DNA of 12,835 bases from DASVAL01 sp035649575 (GCA_035649575.1 DASRJH010000178.1:1-12835), one strand, 5' to 3'. Numbered from the stretch's first letter, positions 1 through 7,612 are shown. Made by a program: numbers and translations. The notes: generated from the letters alone by a model not told the origin.

Positions 1-633
1 TTCATGCACAACGGCCAGTTCACGTCGATCAACCAGGTGTTCGGCTTCTATCGCAACGGCGGTGGGCCGAACCTCGACAACAAGGATCCGCTGCTCGTGC
101 CCCTGAACGTGCCGCCGCAAGCCGCGGCCGATCTCATCAGCTTCGTCGCGACCGCGTTGACCGACCCGCGCCTCGCGCAAGGCTTGCCGCCGTTCACGCG
201 GCCGACGCTGCGCAGTCAGCTGCTGCCGCAAGCCGGCATCGTCTACGGGCCTGGCTCGGCCGGTACTGGCGCTCGCATTCCGGCGATCCTCGCCGAGGTG
301 CCCGCCAACCTCGGCAACCCGGACTGGAAGATCGGCGTCGCGAACGCGCGCGGCGGCGCACTCGCGACGCTCGTGCTCAACTTCGTCCCCGCCAGCACCC
401 AGATCTTCGGCGTGAACCTCAATGTCGGTCTCGACGGCGGTGAGATGCTCGTGACGTTCGGGCTCGGCGGTGCTTCCGGCGTGGCGGGCGCTGGCTACGG
501 GACGCTGGCCCTCGGACTGCCGCCGGACCCGTGGCTCGCCGGCATCACGTTCTACGGGCAGTGGTTCGTCTGGGACGGCGGTGTGCCCGCGGGCGCGGCA
601 TCGACTCGCGGCGCCGAGATCCGCTTCTTCTGA
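1..633 (+). CDS. C-terminal part of a di-haem cytochrome c peroxidase (MauG/CcpA-like) protein with a C-terminal beta-type domain; 5' end outside window
   Basis: The frame is open from base 1, so the start lies upstream; 210 residues are visible. Residues 1-68 match the end of the bacterial di-haem peroxidase fold: FMHNGQF, then a 'GFYRNGGGPN' turn, 'DPLLVPLNV', a helix like 'AADLISFVATALTDPR', and 'PFTRP'. In this family the Met of the FMH motif is close to or is an axial haem ligand, and the CxxCH haem sites lie further N-terminal, here outside the window. Residues about 76-210 form a second domain: YGPGSAGTG, LGNPDWKIGV, a Gly/Ala-rich stretch and QWFVWD near the end. It resembles the C-terminal domain found on many secreted planctomycete proteins, though the usual Cys after YGxG is replaced by Ser. 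Likely periplasmic or cell-surface; the electron donor and substrate (peroxide or other) cannot be judged. A GC-rich hairpin follows the stop. The domain call is by recognition only. Confidence 0.72.
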   Translation, partial: FMHNGQFTSINQVFGFYRNGGGPNLDNKDPLLVPLNVPPQAAADLISFVATALTDPRLAQGLPPFTRPTLRSQLLPQAGIVYGPGSAGTGARIPAILAEVPANLGNPDWKIGVANARGGALATLVLNFVPASTQIFGVNLNVGLDGGEMLVTFGLGGASGVAGAGYGTLALGLPPDPWLAGITFYGQWFVWDGGVPAGAASTRGAEIRFF

Positions 634-648
634 CAACCGGACACGATT

Positions 649-689
649 AGGCTCGCTACGTCCGCGCGCGTGCGCGGCACGGCGAGCCT
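649..689 (+). terminator. long GC-rich hairpin between the peroxidase-like gene and the methyltransferase
   Basis: The outer arms AGGCTCGC (649-656) and GCGAGCCT (682-689) pair perfectly. Inside them CGT/ACG pair across small bulges, and CCGCGC (662-667) pairs with GCGCGG (672-677) around a GCGT loop. That makes about 17 base pairs, beginning 15 nt after the stop of the upstream gene. There is no T-tract after it. It ends two bases before the GTG chosen for the methyltransferase, so in a read-through RNA it would cover that gene's ribosome-binding region. Confidence 0.55.
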
Positions 690-691
690 GC

Positions 692-1645
692 GTGAGCGAT
701 CCCGACCCGAAACACGACCAGTTGCTCGAGGCCGAGGCCCGCTTCTGGGACCTCCAGGAAGAGCGCATCGGGAGTCTGTATGCGCGGCCGCACGACTGGC
801 GTTTCGTGCCGGTCATCGCCGAACGCATCATCCGGCCGCGCGTGCGCACTTCGCTGCGCTTGATCGACGGCAACCGGGACCGCATCCACAGCCTGCTCGA
901 CATCGGCTGTGGCAATGGTTGGTGGTGTCATGCGATGGCCAAACGCGGCATCCGCAGCATCGGGATCGACCTGTCGCAGAAGAAGATCGAGACCGCGAAG
1001 CGCATGGCCGCCGAGCAGGGTGTCGCGCATCTGTGCGAGTTCGTCGCGGGCGACGTCATGAAGTGGCGGCCGGAGCAACCCGTCGATCTGCTGACGTCCT
1101 ACGGCAGCCTGCACCACTTCCCGGCGTTCGAGCGTGCAATCGACCACCTCGTGCAGCACCACCTGAAGCCCGGCGGGCTCATGTTGTTCGTCGAACCCCA
1201 CTTCGAGGGCATGGCGCCCGAAGTGCGCACGTTCCTGCTGCGCTGCGCGAGCAACCGCTTCTTGAAGCGACTGTTCGACATCGACTTCTACCTCGAGGTC
1301 ACGGGCCGCAAGACGATCGACGGACCGGAGCCGCAGATCGAAGGCGTCGACATGAACGTGCGCCACGAGAGCCCGGCCGGCAAACAGTTCTTCGGCGACC
1401 ACGTCGACCTCGACCACTTCTTCTGCTCCCGCTTCGAGGTGATCGAGCGCGAGTTCTTTCACTACTTCGCGGGCCACGCGACGAACGCGTTCTACGTGTT
1501 CATGAAGTCCAGGCTCGCGCGCGGTCTGTGGCGGTTGGTGTTGCCGTTCGTCGTCTGGCGCGACACGCGGCTGCTCAGGAGGCCCGAGTATCAGAAGTAC
1601 GCCGAGGAGGGGCTCTGGTTTCTGCGCGCGAAGGGTGGAACATGA
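692..1645 (+). CDS. class I SAM-dependent methyltransferase
   Basis: A protein of 317 residues if translation starts at the GTG at 692. The frame is open further upstream to 470, but that part overlaps the previous gene and looks non-coding. The class I methyltransferase signature is clear: motif I LLDIGCGNGWW at residues 68-78 (SAM-binding glycine loop), the acidic residue after strand 2 in IGIDLSQKK (about 90-98), FVAGDV (117-122, adenine-side Asp) and 'LLTSYGSLHHF' at about 133-143 (motif IV region), followed by LKPGG (158-162). The C-terminal 130 residues carry the substrate-specific part and end in a basic, aromatic segment (VLPFVVWRD). The substrate cannot be told; the fold is shared by small-molecule, lipid and quinone methyltransferases. 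No good Shine-Dalgarno precedes the GTG, and a strong hairpin abuts it. A TTG at 722 is an alternative start. The hydrolase gene follows 40 bp downstream on the same strand, so the two may be co-transcribed. Confidence 0.82.
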   Translation: MSDPDPKHDQLLEAEARFWDLQEERIGSLYARPHDWRFVPVIAERIIRPRVRTSLRLIDGNRDRIHSLLDIGCGNGWWCHAMAKRGIRSIGIDLSQKKIETAKRMAAEQGVAHLCEFVAGDVMKWRPEQPVDLLTSYGSLHHFPAFERAIDHLVQHHLKPGGLMLFVEPHFEGMAPEVRTFLLRCASNRFLKRLFDIDFYLEVTGRKTIDGPEPQIEGVDMNVRHESPAGKQFFGDHVDLDHFFCSRFEVIEREFFHYFAGHATNAFYVFMKSRLARGLWRLVLPFVVWRDTRLLRRPEYQKYAEEGLWFLRAKGGT

Positions 1646-1670
1646 TCTGCCCTGACACCGTGACGCGAGC

Positions 1671-1676
1671 GGGGAG
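1671..1676 (+). promoter_or_regulatory. Shine-Dalgarno of the secreted hydrolase gene
   Basis: GGGGAG lies 9 nt before the ATG at 1686 and supports that start, which gives a complete signal peptide. Confidence 0.5.
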
Positions 1677-1685
1677 CACCTACCG

Positions 1686-2612
1686 ATGAGCCGTTTGTTC
1701 TGCCTGTTCCTGCCGTCGATCCTCGCGGCGGTTCTGCCCGCGCAAATGCCGCCACCTTCAGCGGGCGACGTTCCGGTCGGCAAGGCCAGGCTGCAGATCG
1801 CAGTCGGCAGGGATGAGGCTGGCAAGATCGAGCTCGACGTCTTCACGTATCGTCCCGAGAAGTGGAGCGGCGAACGGCTGCTGTTCGTGCTGCACGGCGT
1901 GCTGCGCAACGCCGACGAGTATCGCGACCATTCCGTGTCGATGGCAGATCGCTTCGATTCGCTCGTCGTGGCGCCGAAGTTCGATGCCGAACGCTTCCCG
2001 AGCCGCGCCTACCAGCGCGGTGGCATCCAGCGCGCGGACGGATCCGCGGCGCCGCCGGACCAATGGACCTATGCGCGCATCCCCGAGCTCGCCGCGGCCA
2101 TGAGCGAACGCACCGGCAAACCGAAGGCGCAGCTGTTCATCATCGGGCACTCGGCCGGCGGACAGTTCGTGATGCGCATGAGCGCGTTCCAGGACACGGG
2201 GGCGGTGCGGCTCGTGGCCGCGAATCCGGGCAGTGCCTTGTTCCCGACCACGGAGATGGCGTTCGGTTACGGCTTCGGCGGGCTGCCGCCCGAGCTCGCC
2301 GACGACGACCGCCTGCGCGCCTACCTTGCGGCGCCGCTCACGCTCTACCTCGGCACCGCAGACGACGCGCCCGACGAGAACTTCGACAAGAGCGAGGTCG
2401 CGATGCAGCAGGGCGGCGGCAGGCACCAGCGTGGTCTTGCGTTGTATTGGAGCGCGAGGACGCTCGCGGCGCAGCGCGGCTGGCCGTTCCACTGGCGGCT
2501 CGTCGAGGCTCCCGGGATCGCGCACGACCACGAGAAGATGTTCGACCACGAGAACTGCGCGATCGCGCTGTTCGGCGCGGCGCTGCAGCCAACGGCCGAG
2601 CAGAAGAAGTGA
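1686..2612 (+). CDS. secreted alpha/beta hydrolase (esterase/PHB depolymerase-like)
   Basis: 308 residues. The N-terminus is a short signal peptide (hydrophobic residues 4-18, cleavage probably after the LPAQ at 17-20), so the enzyme is exported. The alpha/beta hydrolase fold is shown by LLFVLHG (65-71, strand plus oxyanion HG), the nucleophile elbow GHSAGG (154-159, Ser156), an acidic residue in YLGTADDAPDE (221-231) and a late His in GIAHDHEKMF (277-286; His280 or His282). This order (Ser, Asp, His) and length fit feruloyl-esterase, LpqC or poly(3-hydroxyalkanoate) depolymerase-like hydrolases, which cleave ester bonds of small or polymeric substrates. The exact substrate is not readable. 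No extra binding domain, lipobox or anchor is seen. It lies 40 bp after the methyltransferase gene and is closed by a hairpin at 2628-2645. Its function is independent of its neighbours as far as the sequence shows. Confidence 0.82.
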   Translation: MSRLFCLFLPSILAAVLPAQMPPPSAGDVPVGKARLQIAVGRDEAGKIELDVFTYRPEKWSGERLLFVLHGVLRNADEYRDHSVSMADRFDSLVVAPKFDAERFPSRAYQRGGIQRADGSAAPPDQWTYARIPELAAAMSERTGKPKAQLFIIGHSAGGQFVMRMSAFQDTGAVRLVAANPGSALFPTTEMAFGYGFGGLPPELADDDRLRAYLAAPLTLYLGTADDAPDENFDKSEVAMQQGGGRHQRGLALYWSARTLAAQRGWPFHWRLVEAPGIAHDHEKMFDHENCAIALFGAALQPTAEQKK

Positions 2613-2627
2613 CCTGACGCGCCACAC

Positions 2628-2645
2628 CCCTGCGTGCGTGCAGGG
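2628..2645 (+). terminator. U-less hairpin after the hydrolase gene
   Basis: CCCTGC (2628-2633) and GCAGGG (2640-2645) pair perfectly around a GTGCGT loop, starting 15 nt after the stop codon. No T-tract follows, so whether it terminates transcription is inferred from position only. Confidence 0.4.
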
Positions 2646-2710
2646 CTCGGCCCTCGTCGCGGGCTTTGACAGCCGGCGCACGAATCCCGACGATTCCCGC
2701 TGTGGCTCGC

Positions 2711-3862
2711 ATGAGCGAACGAACCCGAGGCCTGCGGCGGAGCCGACTCGCCGTCTCGGTGATTCTGCTCGCTGCGCTGCCTGGCTGCGCTGCGCTGGCC
2801 AGCACCGCGACGTGCGAACTCTGGCGCGGCTACGAGTGGCCGGATCCGGTCGTGGAGGAGCAGCTGGTCGAGCGACAGACCAAGTGCACGGTCGGAACCC
2901 TGGTTCCGTTGCAACATGTGCTCGAGTACGGCCTCTGGTGGTGCGCCGGCGAAGATTGCTCGACATGGCGCTGGTGGCTCCGTCCGGAGTTCGGGGGTGG
3001 AGCAGAGCTTGCGGCTGCGCTCTTCGCGGATCCGGACTTCTGCACGGTCGATGCAGCCGCGATCGACGCCGTGCGCGGCCACATCTGCGCTGACGATGAG
3101 GTGCTCACGAACCAAGCCCGGCTCGAGGTCGTAGTGCGGTTGCACAGCGAGGCGATCGGCCACGCGGTGTCCGATGCGGAGATCTCGCCGGCGGCCGCGC
3201 GCGCGCTGGCGACCACGCGCCGCAACGCGTACATGCTGGCAGCCGATCCAGGAGCAGGCCTGCCGGCCGTGTACCGCGATTGCTTGGAGCGGCTGCCGGC
3301 CATCGACCTTCGCCGGCTCGTGGGCGCGAAGTTCGAGGTGCGCGCGGAAGCCTGGGTCTTCGTTGGTGACGACGGCAGACCTGCGTTTCAAGACGGCACC
3401 GCGGCAGGCGAATCGCCTGCCGGCGACGCAGATGTGCCGCTGGCCGACCGGCTCACCACGCTGGGGGAGCTGTCCTTGCTCGTGCGCGTCGGCCACGGTG
3501 GCGACTCGACGATCCTGCGCGTGCGACCGGATCGGTTGTGGTTGTTGAGCGGATTGGACGTCGATGGCGATCACTTCGTGCATCGTTCGAACTGGCATCT
3601 GCAGGCAGCGCCACTGTCCCTCGAGGCGCGGCCGGCCGTCGATGCGCCGCGCTGGCAGGCGACGCTGCGTTTGCAAGAGGACCAGTATCAGCGATCGCTC
3701 CATCCGGTGCTGATCGACGGCGAGTTCCTTGCCAACGTTGCGCTGACACCGGTGGCGCTCGCATTCGATGTCTTTTTCGGGCCCGGAGCCGGCGTCGACT
3801 TCCTGCGCTGGCTCACCGGCAAGAACCCCGCCAGGGGCGAGCCCCAACAGCGACGCAACTGA
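2711..3862 (+). CDS. uncharacterised lipoprotein
   Basis: 383 residues from the ATG at 2711. The N-terminus is a classic lipoprotein signal: basic residues (RGLRRSR, 6-12), a hydrophobic core (13-22) and a lipobox LPGC with Cys26 as the lipidation site, so the protein should be anchored in a membrane. An in-frame TTG at 2666 would add 15 residues before the basic region and is unlikely. I do not recognise the middle of the protein. It has a Cys- and Trp-rich stretch early on (WWCAGEDCSTWRWW near 76-89), a predicted alpha/beta body, and near the C-terminus a short hydrophobic segment 'VALTPVALAFDVFFGPG' (about 343-359), which recalls the TP-hydrophobic-D motif of small envelope lipoproteins such as YceK but is not enough for assignment. 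Its stop lies only 6 bp from the stop of the convergent helicase gene. Confidence is high for lipoprotein, nil for function. Confidence 0.72.
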   Translation: MSERTRGLRRSRLAVSVILLAALPGCAALASTATCELWRGYEWPDPVVEEQLVERQTKCTVGTLVPLQHVLEYGLWWCAGEDCSTWRWWLRPEFGGGAELAAALFADPDFCTVDAAAIDAVRGHICADDEVLTNQARLEVVVRLHSEAIGHAVSDAEISPAAARALATTRRNAYMLAADPGAGLPAVYRDCLERLPAIDLRRLVGAKFEVRAEAWVFVGDDGRPAFQDGTAAGESPAGDADVPLADRLTTLGELSLLVRVGHGGDSTILRVRPDRLWLLSGLDVDGDHFVHRSNWHLQAAPLSLEARPAVDAPRWQATLRLQEDQYQRSLHPVLIDGEFLANVALTPVALAFDVFFGPGAGVDFLRWLTGKNPARGEPQQRRN

Positions 3863-3868
3863 GAGACT

Positions 3869-5794
3869 TCAAGCCAGCTCGAACGCGCTGCGGTAGCAGG
3901 CGTGCTGCTGCAGGTGTTCGACGAGCGAACGCAGATCGCGGTCGTGCGCGAGCGTGGCGCTGTCGCCGACGATCGTGAGGTGACGCCGGGCGCGCGTCAG
4001 CGCGACATTGAGGCGGCGCAGCTCGGCGAGGAATCCGACCACTCCCGCTTCGTTGCTGCGCACGAGCGACAGCACGACCGCCTCTTTTTCGCGTCCCTGC
4101 AGGCCATCGACGGTGCCGATCTCGAGCCCGTCGTCGGTGCCGAGCCGCGTGCGCAGCAGCTGCACCTGCGCGTTGTAGGGCGTCACGACGGCGATCGCCG
4201 TGGCCGGCACACCCGCGTCGCGCAATGCCGTCACGATGCGCACGACGAGCTCCGCCTCGCCGGGGTTGCTCTTGCTGCCCTCGTCGTCGCCGACTGTCTC
4301 CTCGTGACCGCAGCCGGCCGTGTCGACGAAACAGAGCGGCTCGCTCGTCCACTCGGTCGTCGCGACGTCGGGCAGGTCGGTCAGCAGATGTTTCTGCACC
4401 GCGGCGGCGGCCGTGAGCTTGCCGCCGTAGAACCGCGCCGCGGACCAGGCCATGATCCGTTCGTGCATGCGGTATTGCACGGTCAGCGTGCGCGCGACGA
4501 CTGGGGCCATCGTCGACTCGGCGAGTCGTTCGAAGAGCGTGTAGCCGAGACCCGCGCGCGCCGCATGCTCCGAGTGGATCGTCGGTGGCAGCTGGCGGTG
4601 ATCGCCTGCGAGCACGGCGCGCTTGCCGCGCTGCAACGGGATCCAGCACGCGGCTTCGAGGGCCTGCGCGGCTTCGTCGATCACGACGCGATCGAACGGC
4701 TTGTCGAGCAGCAGCGGGTCGGCGGCACCGGTCGTGGTCGCGAGCACGACCTCGGCGCCGTCGACGAGACCGCGCGTGATCGCGCTCTCGATCTGCCGCA
4801 GCTCGGCCCGCAGAGCGCGTACTTCGTTGCGCGCGGCAAAGCGATCGTGGCGCGTCCTGGCGCGGTGCACCTTGCGCAAGCCCTGGTCGACCTCGCGGCG
4901 CACGTCGCGCAGCAGTTTCTGTTCGGGCGCGTCCAACACGAGACTCGCGAGCGAGACGTCGCGTACGGCTTCCTGTACGCGCGCAGGATGGCCGAGCCGC
5001 ACGATACGCAGGCCCGCGCGAAGCAGGCGCTCGGCGAGGTTGTCGACGGCGACGTTCGACGGCGCGCAGGCGAGGATGCGTTCGCCGCGCGCCACGGCCT
5101 GGCGGATGAACTCGACGACGGCCGTCGTCTTGCCGGTGCCGGGCGGGCCGTGAATGAGGGCCACGTGCTCGGATCGAAGCGCGAGCAACACTGCGTCGCG
5201 CTGCGAGGGATCGAGCGTGTCGTCGAACCAGCGCAGCGACTCGGCCGTCGGTTTGTTGCCGATCTCGGGCTCGCGTTCGCCGAAGAAGACGTCGAGATAG
5301 CGGGCTTCCTCGCCCTTGCGTTCGCGCGCGAGGTCGCGCAGCGCCGCATCGAGGCGTTTGTAGGTGACGTCGGTCGCGATGCGGTCGAGCCGCACGAGCG
5401 GCGGCAGGTCGGCCTCCTCGTCGTCGAGTGCGATCGTGAGCTGGTCGCCGCGCGCGCGCACGAACACGGCCGTCGTGATCGGGGCAGCGTCGCGCGACGC
5501 GCGCACCGCTACCACGTCACCGGGCGCGAAGCGATGCGCGGGCAGACCGGCGCGGCTGGGCCGCAGGATCGCGTGCAAGCGGCCGCCGAAGCCCGGCTCG
5601 AGGTCGTTGACCTCGAGGCGCAGCAGGGTCACGCCGCGTGCGACGAGCTCCGCATCGCTGCATCGATGGAGCAGGCGTTCGGACTCCGCGATCTCGGCCA
5701 GGCGTTCGACCTGCAGCAGGCGTTGCTGTTCGGCGAGGAAGGGGCGGCGGTCCACGCCCGGATCGTGCCGGCGCGAGGGCGCGGACGCGAGCAT
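3869..5794 (-). CDS. superfamily 1B helicase of the IGHMBP2/SMUBP2 (Upf1-like) type
   Basis: 641 residues. It is an ATP-dependent nucleic-acid helicase. Residues about 50-125 form a small beta-barrel like the 1B insert or N-terminal barrel of IGHMBP2. The motor shows all main motifs in order: LDPSQRDAV (Q motif, 194-202), GPPGTGKT (Walker A, 216-223), APSNVAVDNL (motif Ia, 244-253), VVIDEAAQ (Walker B DEAA, 370-377), AGDHRQLPP (motif III, 396-404), VQYRMHE (motif IV, 439-445), TVDGLQGREKE (motif V, 561-571) and NVALTRARR (motif VI, 596-604). This set identifies the Upf1-like family, which moves 5' to 3' on DNA or RNA; the cellular role in bacteria is poorly defined. No nuclease or zinc domain is attached. 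The ATG at 5794 has an AGG too close to it for a normal Shine-Dalgarno; a GTG at 5755 is an alternative. It lies downstream of pruA on the same strand with 102 bp between. Confidence 0.9.
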   Translation of the reverse strand: MLASAPSRRHDPGVDRRPFLAEQQRLLQVERLAEIAESERLLHRCSDAELVARGVTLLRLEVNDLEPGFGGRLHAILRPSRAGLPAHRFAPGDVVAVRASRDAAPITTAVFVRARGDQLTIALDDEEADLPPLVRLDRIATDVTYKRLDAALRDLARERKGEEARYLDVFFGEREPEIGNKPTAESLRWFDDTLDPSQRDAVLLALRSEHVALIHGPPGTGKTTAVVEFIRQAVARGERILACAPSNVAVDNLAERLLRAGLRIVRLGHPARVQEAVRDVSLASLVLDAPEQKLLRDVRREVDQGLRKVHRARTRHDRFAARNEVRALRAELRQIESAITRGLVDGAEVVLATTTGAADPLLLDKPFDRVVIDEAAQALEAACWIPLQRGKRAVLAGDHRQLPPTIHSEHAARAGLGYTLFERLAESTMAPVVARTLTVQYRMHERIMAWSAARFYGGKLTAAAAVQKHLLTDLPDVATTEWTSEPLCFVDTAGCGHEETVGDDEGSKSNPGEAELVVRIVTALRDAGVPATAIAVVTPYNAQVQLLRTRLGTDDGLEIGTVDGLQGREKEAVVLSLVRSNEAGVVGFLAELRRLNVALTRARRHLTIVGDSATLAHDRDLRSLVEHLQQHACYRSAFELA

Positions 5795-5869
5795 CCTACG
5801 TCGCAGCGGGGGTGGTTGCGCGTTTCGCCGGAGTTCGGTCCCCGCGTTGCGACGTGGAGTATCGCGTGA

Positions 5870-5896
5870 GCCTGGTCGCCTGGCGGGCGAGCAGGC
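5870..5896 (-). terminator. hairpin directly after the pruA stop codon
   Basis: On either strand GCCTG pairs with CAGGC and, after one G/G (C/C) mismatch, TCGCC pairs with GGCGA around a 5-nt loop. The structure starts at the base after the pruA stop codon (5897-5899) and lies between pruA and the helicase gene. No T-tract follows on the minus strand. Confidence 0.45.
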
Positions 5897-7453
5897 TCAG
5901 TTGACCTTCTCGCTGATCGTCTTCGCCTGCAGGAACTGCAGCAGGTAGTCGGGTCCGCCGGCCTTGCTGTCCGTGCCCGACATGTTGAACCCGCCGAACG
6001 GGTGCCCGCCGACGAGCGCGCCCGTGCACTTGCGGTTGATGTAGAAGTTGCCGACGTGGAAGCGCCTGGCCGCTTCCTGCTTGTGCTTCTCGTTGTGAGT
6101 GAACACGGAGCCCGTCAGCCCGTACTCGGTGTTGTTGGCGACCGCGAGGCCCTCTTCGAAGTCCTTCACTTTGATGATCGCGAGCACGGGACCGAAGATC
6201 TCCTCGAGCGAGATCTTCGCGGTTGGTTGCACGTCGGCGAACACGGTCGGCTTCACGTAGTAGCCGGCCGACGGGCCGGCTTCGCCGCCGATCAGCAGCT
6301 TGCCCTCCTTGGCGCCGGTCGCGATGTACTCGAGCGTCTTGCGTTTGGCCGACCCGTCGACCATCGGCCCGAACGCGTTCGTGCGCTCGCTCGGGTGGCC
6401 GATCTTGATCGCGGCGACCTTGGGCGTGATGCGCCGGCAGAACTCGTCGTAGACGTCCTGGTGCACGATCGCGCGGCTGCACGCCGAGCACTTCTGACCC
6501 TGGTAGCCGAACGCCGACGCGACGACCGCGTCGACGGCCTTCTCGAGGTCGCATTCCTCGTCGACGAGGATGCTGTCCTTGCCTCCCATTTCGGCGATCA
6601 CGCGCTTGAGCCAGATCTGGCCGGGCTTCGTCCTGCTGGCCGTTTCGTAGATCCAGAGACCCGTGTCGCGGCTGCCCGTGAACGAGACGAAGCGCGTGAG
6701 CTTGTGCTCGACGAGCGCGCTGCCCACCGACGAGCCGGGTCCCGTGACGAAGTTGAGCACGTGCTTGGGCAGGCCGCATTCGTACATGAGGTCGACCCAC
6801 ATGCCTGCGATTGCGGGCGACTGGCTGGCGGGCTTGAGCACCACGGTGTTGCCGGCGAGCAGCGCGGCCGACGTCATGCCGGCCATGATCGCGAGCGGGA
6901 AGTTCCACGGCGGGATCACGACGCCGACGCCGAGCGGGATGTAGATCATCCGGTTCTTCTCGCCGGTCACCGGCGTCACGGGCTGCGGCTGTGCGAGGCG
7001 CAGCAGCTGGCCCGCATAGTATTCGAGGAAGTCGATGGCTTCGGCCGTGTCGGCATCGGCTTCGGCCCACGACTTGCCCACTTCGTAGCAGAGCAGCGCC
7101 GAGAAGGCGTGCTTGCGCTCACGCATTCGTTGCGCGGCCTTCAGGAAGATCCGTGCGCGGTATTCGGCGTCGGTGGCGGCCCAGGCCGGGAAGGCGGCGT
7201 GCGCGCTCTCGACGGCGAGATTCGCGTCGGCCTTGCCGAGCTTCTGATACATGCCGATGAGCCGGGAGATCTCGCCGGGGTCGTGGCTGTCGAACAACTC
7301 CCTGCCGCGAACCGCTTCGCCTCCGATCCAACAAGGCCAGGTGCGGCCGAGATACTCTTTCTCGATTGTCTGCAGGGCCTTCGCGAACGCCTGCTGTTCC
7401 TCGGGGCGGGAGAAGTCGGTGAACGGTTCGTTGCGGAATTCGGGCAGCTGCAC
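5897..7453 (-). CDS. pruA: L-glutamate gamma-semialdehyde (delta-1-pyrroline-5-carboxylate) dehydrogenase
   Basis: 518 residues from the GTG at 7453. The enzyme oxidises glutamate semialdehyde (from proline or arginine breakdown) to glutamate with NAD+ in the cytoplasm. The aldehyde dehydrogenase landmarks are all present: PPWNFP (181-186, oxyanion Asn184), VVLKPASQSP (204-213, NAD adenosine site), SFTGSRDTG (257-265), EMGGKD (288-293, base Glu288), YQGQKCSACSR (317-327, nucleophile Cys322) and EEIFGPVL (417-424). The pattern GYQGQKCSACSR and the N-terminus 'LPEFRNEPFTDFS' are typical of the RocA/PruA (P5CDH) subfamily, and the length suits a single-function enzyme. The GTG is chosen because AAAGGA (7466-7461) sits 7 nt upstream; an in-frame TTG at 7513 has no such site and would add 20 atypical residues. 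No proline dehydrogenase gene is in the window, so the first proline step must be elsewhere. Confidence 0.93.
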   Translation of the reverse strand: MQLPEFRNEPFTDFSRPEEQQAFAKALQTIEKEYLGRTWPCWIGGEAVRGRELFDSHDPGEISRLIGMYQKLGKADANLAVESAHAAFPAWAATDAEYRARIFLKAAQRMRERKHAFSALLCYEVGKSWAEADADTAEAIDFLEYYAGQLLRLAQPQPVTPVTGEKNRMIYIPLGVGVVIPPWNFPLAIMAGMTSAALLAGNTVVLKPASQSPAIAGMWVDLMYECGLPKHVLNFVTGPGSSVGSALVEHKLTRFVSFTGSRDTGLWIYETASRTKPGQIWLKRVIAEMGGKDSILVDEECDLEKAVDAVVASAFGYQGQKCSACSRAIVHQDVYDEFCRRITPKVAAIKIGHPSERTNAFGPMVDGSAKRKTLEYIATGAKEGKLLIGGEAGPSAGYYVKPTVFADVQPTAKISLEEIFGPVLAIIKVKDFEEGLAVANNTEYGLTGSVFTHNEKHKQEAARRFHVGNFYINRKCTGALVGGHPFGGFNMSGTDSKAGGPDYLLQFLQAKTISEKVN

Positions 7454-7460
7454 GGCCGCG

Positions 7461-7466
7461 TCCTTT
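7461..7466 (-). promoter_or_regulatory. pruA: Shine-Dalgarno deciding the pruA start
   Basis: Reading the minus strand, AAAGGA ends 7 nt before GTG at 7453. It favours that start over the TTG at 7513, and homologous proteins begin at the same point as far as I recall. Confidence 0.6.
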
Positions 7467-7514
7467 TCTTCTGGTGGGGGGCCCAGGATGCGGAAGTGCG
7501 GGCCAGAACGCAAG

Positions 7515-7543
7515 CGACCTGCCGGGAGGTGACCGGCAGGTCG
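7515..7543 (-). terminator. 11-bp perfect hairpin upstream of pruA
   Basis: CGACCTGCCGG (7515-7525) and CCGGCAGGTCG (7533-7543) are perfect inverted repeats around a 7-nt loop. On the minus strand, the coding direction here, the loop reads TCACCTC and is followed by a mildly T-rich CTTGCGTT. It lies 70 nt after the zinc-ribbon stop and 61 nt before the pruA start, so it could end the former transcript or sit in the pruA leader. Confidence 0.5.
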
Positions 7544-7612
7544 TCGCGGGGATCAGGCACAGGGCACGGAAGTCAGGTCGCGATCAGGCAGGACAGGAGG
7601 CCGGGAAGAACC

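Noticed and set aside
470..691. N-terminal extension of the methyltransferase to an ATG at 470
   Set aside because: It overlaps the peroxidase-like coding sequence and the hairpin at 649-689, and its translation is Arg/Ala/Ser-rich shadow sequence.
2345..3847. 500-codon open frame on the minus strand
   Set aside because: Antisense to the lipoprotein and the end of the hydrolase; no signal, domain or ribosome site. The plus-strand genes have signal peptides and active-site motifs.
3902..5869. 655-codon open frame on the plus strand
   Set aside because: Antisense to the helicase, whose motifs are complete. Low-complexity product with no motif.
7454..7513. TTG start 20 codons upstream for pruA
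   Set aside because: The GTG at 7453 has a well-spaced AAAGGA and begins the family-typical N-terminus; the extra 20 residues are atypical.
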